From positions 8,076,501-8,140,500 of the forward strand of contig CM028917.1 in assembly GCA_016801845.1 (NCBI GenBank): a stretch of 64,000 nt of DNA. The letters run 5' to 3'. The notes under the pieces are model-generated. The model did no database searches. It was not told where the DNA came from and saw only the letters and a list, made by a program, of their open reading frames with translations. Every line of letters begins with the position of its first letter. Within the stretch, counting starts at the first letter, position 1. A program made the position numbers and the translations under genes. Shown one piece after another: positions 1 to 12,769 of the stretch. This stretch comes from Polydactylus sextarius (taxonomy: Eukaryota; Chordata; Actinopteri; Polynemidae).

Positions 1-3000
1 ACGACACAGAGAAAGTGCTGCTTACCCAAAGAATGAGTACAGTACATACCTGTAGCATAAAGTTCAATTATGTGAACTCATGAACTTTACATCTTTTCTT
101 TACAAGTTATAGAATATAATAACAATGCTGAGGTTCCACTGTGGTGCCACCAACATCTATCACACACAGAAACATGTTACAAGGCAGTCAGGTCTGTCTG
201 ACTCAAGGCCCCTGAGGATCAGAGGCAGCTGGTTCCCTGCTGACTTCAAGGTCAGAGTGACAGACGTGTTTGTTTGTTCTGTCTCCTTCCAGAAACATCC
301 ACATATACTCCCACACCACAGTGACACTTTTAACAAAAAACACCTGCTTATAAAATAGGAACGTATAAAAATGGAAAAATTACAACCGTCATCTGTAAAA
401 AGTTTTGCGATGACGTCGAAATTCTTTTCCGAAGAGGGCTCCTCTCATTCGACTGCCAGCGCGGTCCCTGAAGTTCATAAAAAACAAAACACATGTTCTC
501 TATAGACTGCAGTCTGTAATAAATGACTGAGCCTCTGTTTTAAAGAAGTATAATTGTTTCAAGAGCTGTTTAATTTGCTACCCCACTTCTGTTATGTAGC
601 ATAATACAATGTAGCAAATAAGCGAGGTTGTTATATTTAGAAAAACTACCATGTACCAAAGTGATCTTTTCATATCAAGACATCTGCTTCCTGATTAAAA
701 CTACATTTAAAGCTGTGTGAGGTAACATTTCACGAGTGACTCAGCAGCCATAGGTTCACAAATTGGCCCCAGAGAGCAGACAGCATACTGTAACTGTTAC
801 ATAACAGCTCAGTTAGGGCTCTGAGCATCTGATGCTCCCTACTGCTGATACAGAAAAGAAAATGAAAAAGGGGGGAGGGGAAAAAACCGAGAGATAGTAG
901 AGCAATGATCTAGCTGACAGAGCTCAACGAGGTCCAATCCAGTCGAGGAGCTGAGGTGTAACAAACCCTGAATCGTGTGTTCAGCCTTTCTGTAAATTGT
1001 TCCCAAACCGAGATGAGGAGAGGTCAGACAGAGAGAAATAGAGATAGATAGAGGTCCTGCTGAAATTCTAACTCCCCACTCTCCTTTTCAAGGGTAATGA
1101 AAAATTAATTTCCCCTGATCTGAAAACCGCAGCTGCTATAAATAGGGAGGTGTGTTCTGTTGTCTTCAGTTCTGTGACAAGCAGCACCGAGGCAGCTGGG
1201 AAGGCTGTGCAAAGATACAGTACCTGGTCTGTAGGGGCACTGTAAAGTGCTGTATCATGTCTCTTTGTGCAAGTTTTACTAATATTAAGTTAAAAATGCA
1301 TAGAGCTCCTAATAGGCAATTTTTTTTTGGTTTCTTTCTCTTATGAAACGTAATATGAGCAATAAAAACAAACAAATTTGGCCGTCCCTTTAGCACTGTG
1401 ACAAATTACGCAAATTCCTCAAATAAATAAACAGTACTTTTTGCATACAGTAACTTCATCACTCCTTCTCATGTAGAAACTCTTGTGAAAAGAAAGGTTT
1501 ATATGATGAGTACAATATGAACAACACGTTGCCAGTTAGCAGAGCGTACGACTAACTCAACACCACCTGCCAAACTGCCACAGCCTGCCCTCGTCCAGGA
1601 AAGAGAAGGTGATATTTCCACTGTGAAATCAGATCCAGGGGAGGGGATGCCGTGGCCTAGTAACAGCTGAGCAACACACAAGCAACAGCAGACACAACAG
1701 CCGACCCCATCTGCCATCTCTGACCAAGCGGGCAGCGCGCCCACATCGGCTGTATATCCCGCTCACCACTGTGGAGCCTAGAGAGGGCTCTCTGGGTGCA
1801 GAGGCAGCTTAACGCCATTGATCTGTGACGAGAACAGGAGACCTTGACCGCTCCATCGACCAGCTCCGATTTAATTATTTCATAATAAAGCTAATAAATA
1901 CTTTGTACTAAGCTTCTGCAATATGATCAGTGCAGTGAGGAGCGTGGTATCAAATCACACTGACAGCAGAAGGACACTTTCTAGTTCTCTCCAGCTTTAA
2001 TAAGTTGGACATTTTAGAGCAGGATGACCACAGGCTAAACCTTCATGCTTCTGTTTGTCAAAATCAAGGATCATATAATGACTATAAATGTGATTTTAAT
2101 CCATATATATATAAATTCTCTGTAGGTAAAGATGTGAAAATGAGCATGACAGTGCATTTTTGTTTTTAATTTGTTTTCTGTGCACTATTACCTGTTGCCC
2201 TGCAGCAGATCCAGCTTTAGAAAATGGAACAAGCTTTGAGTAGAAAAGTGGGACAAGTTTGTCTTGCATTTTAATCACAGAAGTATTTAAGATTCAACAA
2301 AAAGTAAGGATGTGTGGCATAGGAATAGGTGTAAGCTGTATTTTATTTCTTTATTTTTAATCTCTACTCATCATACAAATGTTATTTATAGTGCTATTTG
2401 CACTGTAAAATTCTGCTGCCTCTTGGCCAGGTTGCTTTGAAAAAAAAAAAAGATTCTATATCTCAACAAGCTTACCTGGTTAAATAAAAGTTAAAAAGAA
2501 AAAAAAAGACAAAAAAAAAAAAAAAAAGAAAAAGAAAAAGACATAAAGTCTGTGTCATTATTGTTCAGGACCAACGAGCCAGAGAAGAGGACGAGTGTGG
2601 GAAAGGGAACAGAGTTGGTGAAGATAGGACGGACACTGGGCAGCAGCAGAGCTGAAGTGGGCGGCAGGAGACAGACAGACGGACAATCTTTTTGCCATGG
2701 AAGAATGCTGAGGCTTTCTGACAGCTGAGGCTTATCTAACGACACAAAGGCCCGCTTGTAGTGTGGCGTAGCCTAGTGCGGTTATCCTGTGACTCACCAC
2801 CTCACAGGCAGAAAGCTGCTACAATAAATGAGTTGGCCCAACAGACTGACTGACTTCACACAGATGGAGCCGTCAGGTGGGCAAAGAGCCACAAAGACAG
2901 CCATGTGGGACATAAACTAGAGGTCTAAAACCTAAAGACTTCAGGTGCCGGCCACTAAAGGTGTGTGACTGAAACCAACAAAATAAACAGGCAGAAGGAG

Positions 3001-4872
3001 ACCGTGGTCACATTCGCTAAAATTCCAAAAGTCGCCAGGTGTTTTGTTGGGAAGGGGTGTTGAACCTGAGCAGTATCACTGACTCATCTGATCCGGTGGT
3101 TGCTGACTCTTACTTTGAGAATTTCAATGTGAAGACCACGCTCCACCACATAGCAAAATAACCAAGTGACAACAGTTATTACAGTATTTTCTATGCTCAT
3201 AGTTCTTCATTGGGTTTTTTTTATTGGCTCTTTTAAATTAACCACCTGTCTTTTGTCAAAATGTTCCTGTTACTTGTTCCAGTTTTCGTTAACATAACAA
3301 CTCCTGCCCAGTAAAAGTTAACAAAAAGATCCATGTGGACTGGACTCAACTTTTAGCATATTCAAACAGACCTACGATGCTCTACACTATGATTCAGATA
3401 TGGACGTCTTCCCAACCACCAAAACTAAGAACACAGCCTGAGGGAGGCATTATATTATGTCTGCAGTAAATGTAGCTGAGCTCTGGGGGGCAAGTCAAAC
3501 ACAGCAGAAAAAGTAGAACGTAGGGGATTTCTTCATCGAAGAGCGAGCTGAACGGGAATATTCTCTTCCCGATAGACAACCAACACAGCCAGACACATGG
3601 TTTCAATTTCTCTTAGGCAACAGGCAAATTAACAAGCTCCAAAGCCATTTCAAAACCATAAAAAAGTAGAAACCATGACATTTTGGTATGAGAGACAAAA
3701 TGAAGAAAAACCTATGAGGGAGCTGGTGGACTGAAAATAACAAATCAAGGCATATGGGAAATCTCAGACATTTCTAATATAACCAGACTCTAATACTGGA
3801 GGCTCATTTTTTGACTTGTGAACGTGAAGCACACACTGCAGGAATTAAAGGATGATGTTTTATCATGGCTCGTGTGGGGGATAAATACTGGAAGTGCAAC
3901 AAATCTGCAGTCTCTAAACCCGAGTGTCTCTGGTGATAACCAACCTATATTCTATTCCTGGAAAACATGTCATTAAATGGGTCAAGATCACAACTAGAAC
4001 ATCATAGAGCAGCTCCATCTGTAGTGAATTTGGATTGTGGACGCAGTGGCTTTGCAGCGATACAACACACAACAAACTTTAGTTGCAATAAACTCAGATG
4101 TGCTGCGTATAATTTAGAGATCAGACATTTCATTGTCCATACTGACACAGCTAACTTTAAACATTTGTAGGTCTTGTGTTACCACTAACATGTGGTTTGG
4201 GAGAGTTTTACAAACTCTAATATAAAGGTGTTTGGTTCTAGTATCAGGAAATCACAGCTTAAAAGATGATGTGACAAAGCTATTCCCCGTAATGTCGCAT
4301 TTTGGGCCAAATGTGTTTAGTTTTACCTAGTGGGCTGCCCCAGAGGAGAGAGAGGGGTCAAGACGTGTCTGTGTTCAAACAAGGCTCAAACCAGCAGGAG
4401 CACAGAGTTGGACAAACAAACTGAAACCAGCAGTGTTTATGGCAGAGGCCTGCTTTTAGCTGAGGTGACACATAAGCCTTGGGGGGAGGTAACAATCTGT
4501 AACACTGAGGCTCTTATGAGAGGTGATCCAGTGGGGTGAAAAAGTCTGGCAATGGTTAAAAGGCTAGAGACATCTGTCACTCATGCTGTGTGCAAATATG
4601 TGTGTATGTGTGGTCAGAATTCACACTGAAGAGCAAAAAGTTCAATGACCTCCATGATAAATATCAGATCTCACTAAAAGCTGAGGCTAGCATGTGTACA
4701 CACAGAATTGCTACTAATCATTTTGCAATGCATTTAAAATATCAGCTAGGGGTGAAATTCAGTCTAGAGCTGTGAGAACCAGGGGATCTGCAAATGTTAA
4801 AGTTAATCATTTCCAAGTGTGGAAAGTATAAACTGGTACAAAAACTGAGGGATCCAAGTCTTGGTCACTCAC
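1..4872 (-). other. myh10: First coding-side intron of myh10-like gene (partial)
   Basis: Noncoding. It starts at the GT donor following the only myosin coding exon in the window (donor 4872-4871) and runs off the left edge. The next expected myosin exon, which would begin with TYSGLFCVVINPYK, is not visible on the minus strand here, so this intron is longer than 4.8 kb. It contains simple poly-A/purine tracts (about 2497-2540) and a probable retroelement tail (2405-2500). I see no convincing gene, RNA or conserved motif; the short open frames look like chance. Confidence 0.75.
2405..2500 (+). repeat. Probable retroelement 3' tail fragment
   Basis: The segment reads roughly 'cctcttggccaggttgc', then an A-run, 'atctcaacaagc', and 'ttacctggttaaataaaagt'. 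This matches from memory a very common fish repeat tail (CTCTTGGCCAGGTC ... CCTGGTTAAATAAAGG) found at 3' ends of interspersed repeats. It is followed by an A-rich tract. The family was not determined; a repeat-library search would settle it. Confidence 0.5.
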
Positions 4873-5217
4873 ATAGATGAGTCCAGAGTAGTAGCGGTCC
4901 TTCAGGTTGTGGAGGACAGATGCTTCATTCAGGCAGGTGAGCTCGGCCATGTCCTCCACTTTGCTGAACTTGGGCGGGTTCATCTTCTGGATGTCATCCT
5001 TGTTGATCACCACTTTCTTACCGTTCTCCGCTAACTCCACCACCACCTCCTCACCGCGCTCTTCGCGGATACTGGCCGCCTCAAAGCCATGTCGCTCCGA
5101 GGGGACCCACACCAGCTTCTTGGCCGTCCAGTCGGCCTGGGTGGCCGGGTTGTAAACCACAGCCCGGTCCACAAACAGGTAGCGCTCTGGGTCCTCTTGA
5201 CCACTCCGATGAGACAT
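4873..5217 (-). CDS. myh10: Non-muscle myosin heavy chain II-B-like, N-terminal coding exon (partial gene)
   Basis: This exon encodes the first 115 residues of a class II non-muscle myosin heavy chain, the actin motor of cytokinesis, cell shape and migration. The ATG is at 5217; frame and sequence continue to LKDRYYSGLIY at 4873, followed by a GT donor (GTGAGTGACC). The exon starts at 5250 after a TTTTCCAG acceptor, giving a 33-nt leader before ATG. Residues about 30-80 are the SH3-like N-terminal subdomain (KKLVWVPSERHGFEAASI, then the conserved MNPPKFSKVEDMAELTCLNE). The EDPERYLFVDRAVVYNPATQ start and the HGFEAAS stretch fit MYH10 better than MYH9 or MYH14. The ATP-binding P-loop and the rest of the motor lie beyond the left edge. 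A separate upstream noncoding exon is inferred at about 6516. Paralog assignment rests on recalled sequences, so read it as myh10-like. Confidence 0.88.
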
Positions 5218-6515
5218 CTTTCCTGGGGTTTACCAGAGCAACGCGGCCACCTGGAAAAGACAGGACATGACATGTAGACTCAATAATCGTTTATCATTGA
5301 GTAGTACAATTTTTTTTTTTTAAATCATGTGTAGCTTTGTGCTATATTTGCACCGCAATATTTACATCAGGTGGGCACAATTTGCGGCAGAATGCAACAA
5401 ATGGGTAAACAAACATGTGGCTTAAATGTCACAAGAGTAGAAATAACTTCACATATACAGCAGTTTTAGCTACTTTAACCATTATATTAGTTGTGTATTA
5501 ACTATTATATACGTATGCACTATGAATTATTATAACTCCAGGTCCATTTGAAATGTTTTAAACTGGCATAAATCAGATCAAGATCGGGACAAAACAGCTG
5601 ATCAGGACATCCCTGGCTATAATATAGTTTTCATAACTGAAGTACAATCACAGTATAAACCATTCAATATGTGATAGTAGACATGTATTAAGAGACATGT
5701 CTCTCCATATCTGGAACAGCACAAAGTAAATCATAGGACACGCTGTCACCAGGCCAGAACATGACTAAGTGCTGCTGAAACCAGCCTCGAAAGCTGTGTC
5801 ACATTTTAAAACCAAGGTTTTAAAGTCTTATAATCTGCATGACTTGTCAACAATACGCATACTGCGTAGTTTCCTAGCTCTACGTAGGAGCAGACGGATC
5901 AGACCGACAATCGTGAATGGCTCAAACACAACTGTCCCTCGTTTTTCTTCTAGAAACCTCGCAGTGCCGAGAATAATAAGCCAGTGTGACACTAGAACAG
6001 GATCATGTCTATAACTTGCACTTGAATATGCAGACGGATAATGTTATATAGCAGACACGATGACTGTGCATTGGTGAGACCCTCTTCCAAAAAAAAGCCT
6101 TACCGATCACGTCCTGTTTCCAAATACTGAGACAATATCTGTGGTAATAAACCTGCGCAATCAATCCCGATAATATAACTTAGCTCCTGGTAATGTGGTG
6201 CGCGCGTTTGTGGTGAGATATAACGTCTCATTCAAACATGTCTGAGTGAAAACACAATACCACCGATGAGAAGTACAGGCTCCATTCAGGTAAAAGGTAG
6301 GTTCTCAACTCAACACATGAATAATGACTACAGTCTAACTTAAGTTTCCACCTCCATCCTCCATCCCGGAGGCTGAGCCGCTCACACCAACACACACCAG
6401 AGGTTCAGAATTCACCACGCGCCCTGATCATCTACCCAGTTCTCGCGCTAAACAACAAATAACAATGATAATAATATTAATAAATAAAAGATCATAATGA
6501 TAGTGATGAACTCAC

Positions 6516-6625
6516 CTGGTGCAGTCAGTGAAGCAGCAGTCAGATCCCGTTCACCAAGCTGTCCGATCTCCCCCTGACGCGACCCTGTACGCAACTCTAG
6601 CTGCTCCACACAAATGAAATGCAGG
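6516..6625 (-). other. myh10: Probable 5' noncoding exon of myh10-like gene
   Basis: On the minus strand a strong donor ACCAG|GTGAGT lies at 6516/6515. It is upstream of, and compatible with, the TTTTCCAG acceptor at 5251 that precedes the coding exon. The exon's 5' end (transcription start) is not determined; the right boundary given is approximate. No TATA box is evident. The implied first intron is about 1.27 kb. Confidence 0.55.
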
Positions 6626-6707
6626 CATGTATTTGGGCTTTGGTATGCACCACAAGGCACAGTGCTGCCTCTACACTGGGGCCCCTCCTAAACCGAGCAG
6701 ACTTGAT

Positions 6708-6765
6708 CGCTGCTGCTGCTGCTGCTGATGGTGGTGGTGCTGGTGCTGGTGCTGGTGCTGGTGCT
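6708..6765. repeat. (GCT)n / (GGTGCT)n repeat just upstream of the myh10-like first exon
   Basis: Six to seven GCT units run into GATGGTGGTG and then about five GGTGCT hexamers. It lies about 90-190 bp upstream of the inferred first exon of the myosin gene, in its promoter region. It is not coding on current evidence. Confidence 0.9.
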
Positions 6766-7420
6766 CCCGCCTACACTGGACTGTGATCACATAGAAAGTG
6801 ACCGTGCAGATCAATACACCACAATGAGACTGTGGGATGAGTCACCTGAGGAGGAAAGAGAGATGATGTTTGTATGTGATGATACCTGTCAGGCTCTTTT
6901 GACTCGTGAGTGAACACATTGGTATGTTTCCTGTCAGGACATTCAGATGTGGTGGATGATTATTTTTATTTAAATCTATGCCACAAATATCTATGCATCG
7001 CACACACCTACTAGATGCAGGAAGGACACAATTGGTCTCTCACTTTGCGGTCTTTCTCTGCCCCTTGTCATCATTGGCTGGAAGAAACCAACCCCCCAAT
7101 TTGCTGCAAACCAATGACATGCTTGAAAAAAAAGGGATCATTACTGCAACCGTTGCTTTCTTACATTACGAATAAACAAAATAACTTCCATCACCACTTA
7201 TAAATATTTATGTCTGGTTTCTTAACAAAAAATATTCAAGAAAACGTGGATAAAAACAGTCTTGTGTACTTTTTTTTTTAAACCCATGAAGTCATTAACT
7301 CCCATGGTGCTGTGAACTGAAATAGCGCCCTCTTGTGTCTACAAGTAAAAACGGCATCATTTTATACACGGCACAACTCACGCAATCATACATCACCGAC
7401 CACAAACACAGGCTTTTGGT
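6766..7420. other. Intergenic segment between myh10-like and ddx47
   Basis: This 650-bp spacer between the 5' side of the myosin gene and the ddx47 polyadenylation region must carry part of the myosin promoter. Nothing else is recognisable: no repeat or RNA gene beyond short homopolymers. Confidence 0.6.
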
Positions 7421-7433
7421 TTAACAGTGGAAT

Positions 7434-7439
7434 TTTATT
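7434..7439 (-). terminator. ddx47: ddx47 polyadenylation signal
   Basis: TTTATT on the plus strand is AATAAA on the minus strand. It lies about 180 nt downstream of the ddx47 stop codon (7621-7623), giving a short 3' UTR. Confidence 0.7.
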
Positions 7440-7620
7440 ACAAATGGAGAAAAAAATTCATAGAGGGACAGAGTAAAGTATGTTTTGTGTAATTAAATAG
7501 TCGTTTACTTCAATACTAACTTCTGGAAAAACACGCTGTCGTCATAATCAAGTCTTGCACCAAAAATAGAAAAAGACATTGGATGTTGTGGTTATGTACA
7601 GTCTGTTAATGTTGGAGGCT

Positions 7621-10600
7621 TCAGCGTCCTCCTCTCCAGGCTCCTCCACCCCTATTCTTCTTCCCTCCTCTTCCTCCACCTCCTGCACCACCACCTCCAC
7701 CTCTCACTTTCTTCCTCACTCCGCTCGCCTGTTCCGTGTCGTCATCGTCTCCATCTCCTCCTTTGGGCCTTTTCCTCTTCTCACCTTGTTCCTTCATTTC
7801 CTGTGAAATACACAATGTTTGGTTAATTAATAATGTTTATGGAATCAATCTTTCTGAAACAATGGTTTCAAACTTTTTCTCTTCAGATGCACAATCACGG
7901 ATGAGCTCCAGTGTCTTATTCCAAACGTGTTCATTTGAATTGACTTTAAACTGTTTGTTTTTTCAAAAACAATTCTATACAACTGAATTGTCAGTGTGGA
8001 AGTTACTCCAGCTAATAGTTTAAAAACTGTTCATTAATTTTCACTGTAACTATCTGAACTGTTTAATATTAACTAAGTAATTAGTTGTTTAATTCTAACA
8101 AACCATTTCACTGGCTAACCTACTTAGCTAACAACTGTTTACACCTTTAACTACCATTTTAACAATGTATCCATTGTTCTTTCTGTTAGTACCGACTGGC
8201 TTTCACACACTCTCAAATGCAACACAGCATATTTATGTGTTTATTCACACCAAAATTTCTATTTCAGTTTGTCAACCACTCCACAATCTTTCCACATACA
8301 CCCCCCACCCCAGCGATTGCAACAGTGCCTCCCAGGGGGCTCTTTGAGGATCACTCCTGTAAAGCAGAGTTTAATAATAGAAACAGATGCTTCTCAGTCT
8401 CTCACCCTCATTACATTCCTTCTCTATCCCCTCATCCTCTAACTGTCATTACTCCCTATATTAATTTATTACCCCATTAACCCAGCATGTCTCGTCCATC
8501 CCTTCCCTTCCCACACACAGTAAACAAGTTGTATGAGAAATTCACTACTTTCTAGTCTATTCACTGTGTTTTTCTAACAAAAAATAGTCATTAAAAATGA
8601 GTTGGGCAGGTGAGTTTACATATATCATACATGTATGAGCCACAGATAGTTGTAATTAATTAGTTAGGAAAGATTAGAACATTATTTTCCAAGCCAGTTT
8701 TGACACAACAACAGCAGGTTTAAATTTGTGTTCATTTGAGATATTATTTGTACATTTGAACAGTTAATTGGTAAAGATGACTTACCAGCCTGGCAAACCT
8801 CTGGGCCTCGCTCACCCTCTCGACCAGCATCATCACTTCCTCTTCCTGTGTTGGAAAAGCGGGAAGTTTCTTCCCAATCAGGGTTTCGATTCGCTGGAAA
8901 AGCTCCACATCATACCTAAAGCACCAGGATGTCTCCATTAACTGCAATCAAGCTCATTTTAATTTCTTTGTATATGTGGAATTTGTATAGAAGGCAGAAG
9001 ACATACAGGGCTGATTTACATTAATTCAAAACCCAGGTAAATATTAAACATGAACATGCAGCTCTTACTGAGTGACAAAGGTGATGGATTTTCCAGAGCG
9101 GCCTGCTCTGGCTGTTCGTCCAACTCGATGGATGTAGTCCTACGAGGAAAACACATGTCAAAGAGTTATACATATCAAATCAATGACAAGAACTAAAACA
9201 CCAAATAAACCAGCAACATCAGCTCTGGAGAACCTTGGAGTGAGTCGGGATGTCGTAGTTGATGACACAGTCAACGTGAGGAATGTCCAGGCCTCTAGAT
9301 GCCACATCGGTTGCCAGCAGCACCGATCGAGACTTGGCCTTGAACTTGTTTAGTGCTCCTAGACGTTTATTCTGACCAACAGAGGGGAGGAAGACCAAGA
9401 GAGTGAGTAGGGCATTGAACAGACAAGAGTTATTACAGTATTTATCTACAGCGTATAACATAATTTCCCTCCAGGGATCAAGAAAGTATTTCTGATTCTG
9501 ATGATTTATGGGAAGCAGATGATATTTTTTAAAGAGGTTTATTGTTATATGACACAAAACCACAAGAGTGTGCCGTTCTTCTGGCCATAATGGAACCAAT
9601 GTTACACAACACTTATCACAACACAGGCTGAAACACACGAAAAGTTAAATGATGACTGATGTTTCTCTATTTCTGATCTTTATTGTGATGAATAATTTAA
9701 AAATGTGATGGGTGACAAATTGAAAGATTGACAGTATTCTGTCCATGTTTATGTATGTCTACAGTTGTTAGGAGCCCATATTCAATTAAATGTGTTTATG
9801 GTTTAGGTTATTTGCTGCCAGTGATGCAGCAGACAGCTCTGCACCAGCACTGGTGACTGCAGTGTAATGTCCCTGAGCTTTGTGACTGATGATGGTGTCA
9901 GTAGAGAAGACTCTGCATCAGCAACATTTTCATCAGCATTGTCAAAAATGTGAGGAACATTTTTCGGAGAGAAACACAGCAAATGGGTAAATGCTTGTGG
10001 GTGTAGTTTTACCATCAAACCACCATAGCTCACAAAGGTTTATAGTTTAGATATAGACAGACAGACAGATAGTTGGATAGATACACAGACAGATAGATAG
10101 ATATAAAGCCTGAGAGATGAGACCACCTTACCTGGCTCATCTGGCCATGAAGAGGAATAGCAGTGATGCCAAGGTTTCTTAACAACAGCGCCACCCGCTG
10201 GGCGTTGTTACATGTGCTGCAGAAAATCATAAACGAGTTACCGGCCAGCTCGTTCAGGATGGACACCAGGTAACAGTCCTGGAACAAACAAGACAAACAA
10301 GAACAAAAACGTGTTATGACATCCATTTAACCATATATACCGTAAACATCTGAATTCTCATGAAAAGGGAATGTACGTTTCTGTGTGCACCACCTTGTAT
10401 TTGGATGGTATGAAGATGTAATATTGCTGCAGCTTATCAACTGTAGCGTATTTTGTGGATACAGCGCACTTCACAGGATCTTTCAGAGCTGCTCTCTGTA
10501 GTTTCTGGACCTGTGAAAATAAAGAGAACAGCATGAAGGCTCTATATGCAGTACAGCTTTAAAGTCTGCTCATTATATTTTCCAGCAAAACAAAGCAAAG

Positions 10601-12470
10601 CCTTTGTGGAATAAATGAAAGTGTTTGTCTACCTTTTTAGTCATGGTGGCAGAGAACAAGAAGGTGCGTCGCTCTCTGGGAATCACCTTCAAAATTTTAT
10701 CCACCTGATAAAAAAAATAACAAAAAACATACTTAGAGCAAAAACAAAAGAAATTCCATTATGTTTTTCCAACCAATTGATTGTATTTCTTTATATCAAC
10801 GGTGGTGGAAATAACTATATTGAATAAAAGCAGGACTCCAAAAGTCCAACCACCAACCTCAGTCTCAAAGTCCATGTTGAGGATTCTGTCTGCTTCATCC
10901 ATGACCAGGAACTTCAGAGCTCGTAGGGAGAAGCCCTTGGTGTTCTCCAGGTGGTCTATCAACCGCCCGGGTGTTGCTGTAAACACATGTGTACCTCTTG
11001 TTTTTAATAACACTGATGCTACATTGAAGTATCAGTTGATTACATTGATGAATTCAGAAAAGTACATGAAATAATTCAAAGAAAACTATTAATTAATGTG
11101 ATCTTATTTATTAAATTTGTGTAAAAAAATACTTGGGCTTACCAATGACAATGTGTGGTTTCTTAGCTAACACCAAGGACTGTGACATCATGTCAATCCC
11201 TCCAACTATGACAGCTACAAGACAGGTGAAAAAAGTTTTTTGGTACAGAATCATGGAACCATAGTCTCCTGCATCGTTACCCTGCATCCGCCGACTTTTA
11301 ATTAGCGAACACCTACCACACTTAACACCGATGCTGGAACCCAAGGCCTCAAACTGCTCAGAGATCTGAAACGCCAACTCCCTGGTGGGGGTGAGGACGA
11401 GGGTGTGAAGTCTCTGCGGTGACGCCAGCAACGACTGGAGGATGGGCAGAGCGAAGGCGCCCGTCTTTCCTGAACCAGTCTCTGCCAAACCGATGACATC
11501 CTTCCCTGCAGATTGAAGACAATAACACAATAACATTTATTTATTAAACATGAATTTAAATTTAATTGAGAGAGGATCCCCACAACAAGTAGTCACCAGC
11601 AACCCTCCATGCATCAAAATAAAACAACGCGTGCCAGACCTTTATGCTGTCATCTACAGATTCAGTCATCTGATGTAATAACATTTCCAAGTTTGTGTGT
11701 TCAAAACAACCCCCCATATTTCCCCATATTTTTTTCATGAATCATTCTTGTTTCCCTTTAATACAACAGAGATACAGATAATTCCATTCACAATTTACCA
11801 AAACCTGGTTTACATGAATTTCTACATGACAATACATCTATGACAATCTATTCTAGAGAGTTTGTGCATCAGATAAAAATAATTTAAAAAAAAAACTGAC
11901 TGAGAAAAATCCTTCTCACTAAAAAACGGTGTTTACAGTAAATTACTGATCAGAGTATAAAGAGACAGGGAGACCTGCTCTGTAGCCAACTACGACATCA
12001 TCTTGTACATTAAAATGATGTTAACGTGGTGTCTCACCTTGCAGAGCCACTGGTATCGCCTCTGTCTGAATCTTTGTTGGACCTTTCCATCCCAGCTGAT
12101 CACACGCTTCACACAGGACCTCAGTAACACCCTGTCAGAGGCAGAGACCAGGTAAACACGATTATAAGATGCTGATCATATGATGCTGCCATTTAATACC
12201 AGGATTATATGTACCAAGCATATTTCAAACCTTTTTTCTAGATAATATTAGCAGCTTTGGCTAACTTAGACTGCTAACTTGCTGCTCATTTGTTGTTAAA
12301 ATACAACTTCCTCTTCGCTCCGTGTGAGACAAACTTACCAGGTCCTTGAAGGTCTTTACTGTCTCGTCGTTTTCGGCGCCATTAACAACACTGTTATCTT
12401 CATCACTACTCGAAGCTTCAAGTGTTTCTTCTGTGTTTGGCTTCACGCTACCCTCGCCGTCGTCCGCCAT
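7621..12470 (-). CDS. ddx47: DEAD-box RNA helicase DDX47 (Rrp3 family)
   Basis: ATP-dependent RNA helicase of the DDX47/Rrp3 family, known for nucleolar pre-rRNA processing and 40S subunit assembly. Twelve coding exons (minus): 12470-12339, 12131-12038, 11505-11317, 11214-11143, 10976-10858, 10704-10633, 10510-10394, 10278-10132, 9371-9234, 9139-9069, 8915-8786, 7800-7621. They total 1461 nt, giving 486 aa, all with GT-AG borders and continuous frame. Helicase motifs are all present: Q motif (GPTKIQ), I AETGSGKT 83-90, Ia PTRELA 115-120, Ib TPGR 164-167, II DEAD 189-192, III SAT 220-222, V RGLDI 340-344, VI HRVGRTARAG 364-373. The acidic/serine N-terminus (about 1-38) is variable. The C-terminus ends in a Gly/Arg-rich tail (VRGGGGGAGGGGRGG) that I do not recall in mammalian DDX47 (about 455 aa). 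The start was chosen as the first ATG after the promoter region in a frame matching family length. Confidence 0.97.
9462..9503 (+). repeat. Short transposon-tail fragment in a ddx47 intron
   Basis: The stretch 'aatttccctccagggatcaa' followed by 'gaaagtatttctgattctga' resembles the widespread fish retroelement tail AATTTCCCTT.GGGATTAATAAAGTATTTCTGATTCTGAT. It lies in the intron between exons 8 and 9 of ddx47. Family assignment was not possible by eye. Confidence 0.5.
10040..10106. repeat. GACA/GATA microsatellite, ddx47 intron
   Basis: Imperfect tetranucleotide tract alternating GACA and GATA units (atagacagacagacagata ... agatagatagat), lying just downstream of ddx47 exon 8 in transcript sense. 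Confidence 0.85.
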
Positions 12471-12763
12471 GCTGGTTTTGCCCCAACGTGTCGTCAGCTC
12501 GACATTGCGCATGTGCGGAAACGGGTACGGGCCTGCACAACGGACGACGGGAATTGTCGTTTTTATGTGCTCTATAACGGCAAGATCAATAAAATCAAGA
12601 CACCACTTTTAAACATCAACACCTAGCTAAAAGTAATTGTCATTTTTGTCATTAAAGCGAATATATATTACATTTGAGTTGCTGGGTTTTAAATCTTTTT
12701 CCACAAATAAAATAAATTGTTTCCTGTGCAATTATTCTGTTCATTTGATGCTTATCTTGTATT

Positions 12764-12769
12764 TTTATT
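12764..12769 (-). terminator. wbp11: wbp11 polyadenylation signal (candidate)
   Basis: TTTATT (AATAAA on minus) about 550 nt past the wbp11 stop. A second TTTATT near 12808 is an alternative. Only about 300 bp separates this point from the ddx47 start codon, so ddx47's promoter sits directly behind the wbp11 3' end. Confidence 0.5.

Noticed and set aside
1..4800. Second coding exon of the myosin gene
   Set aside because: No minus-strand sequence encoding the conserved TYSGLFCVVINPYK was found; it must lie outside the window.
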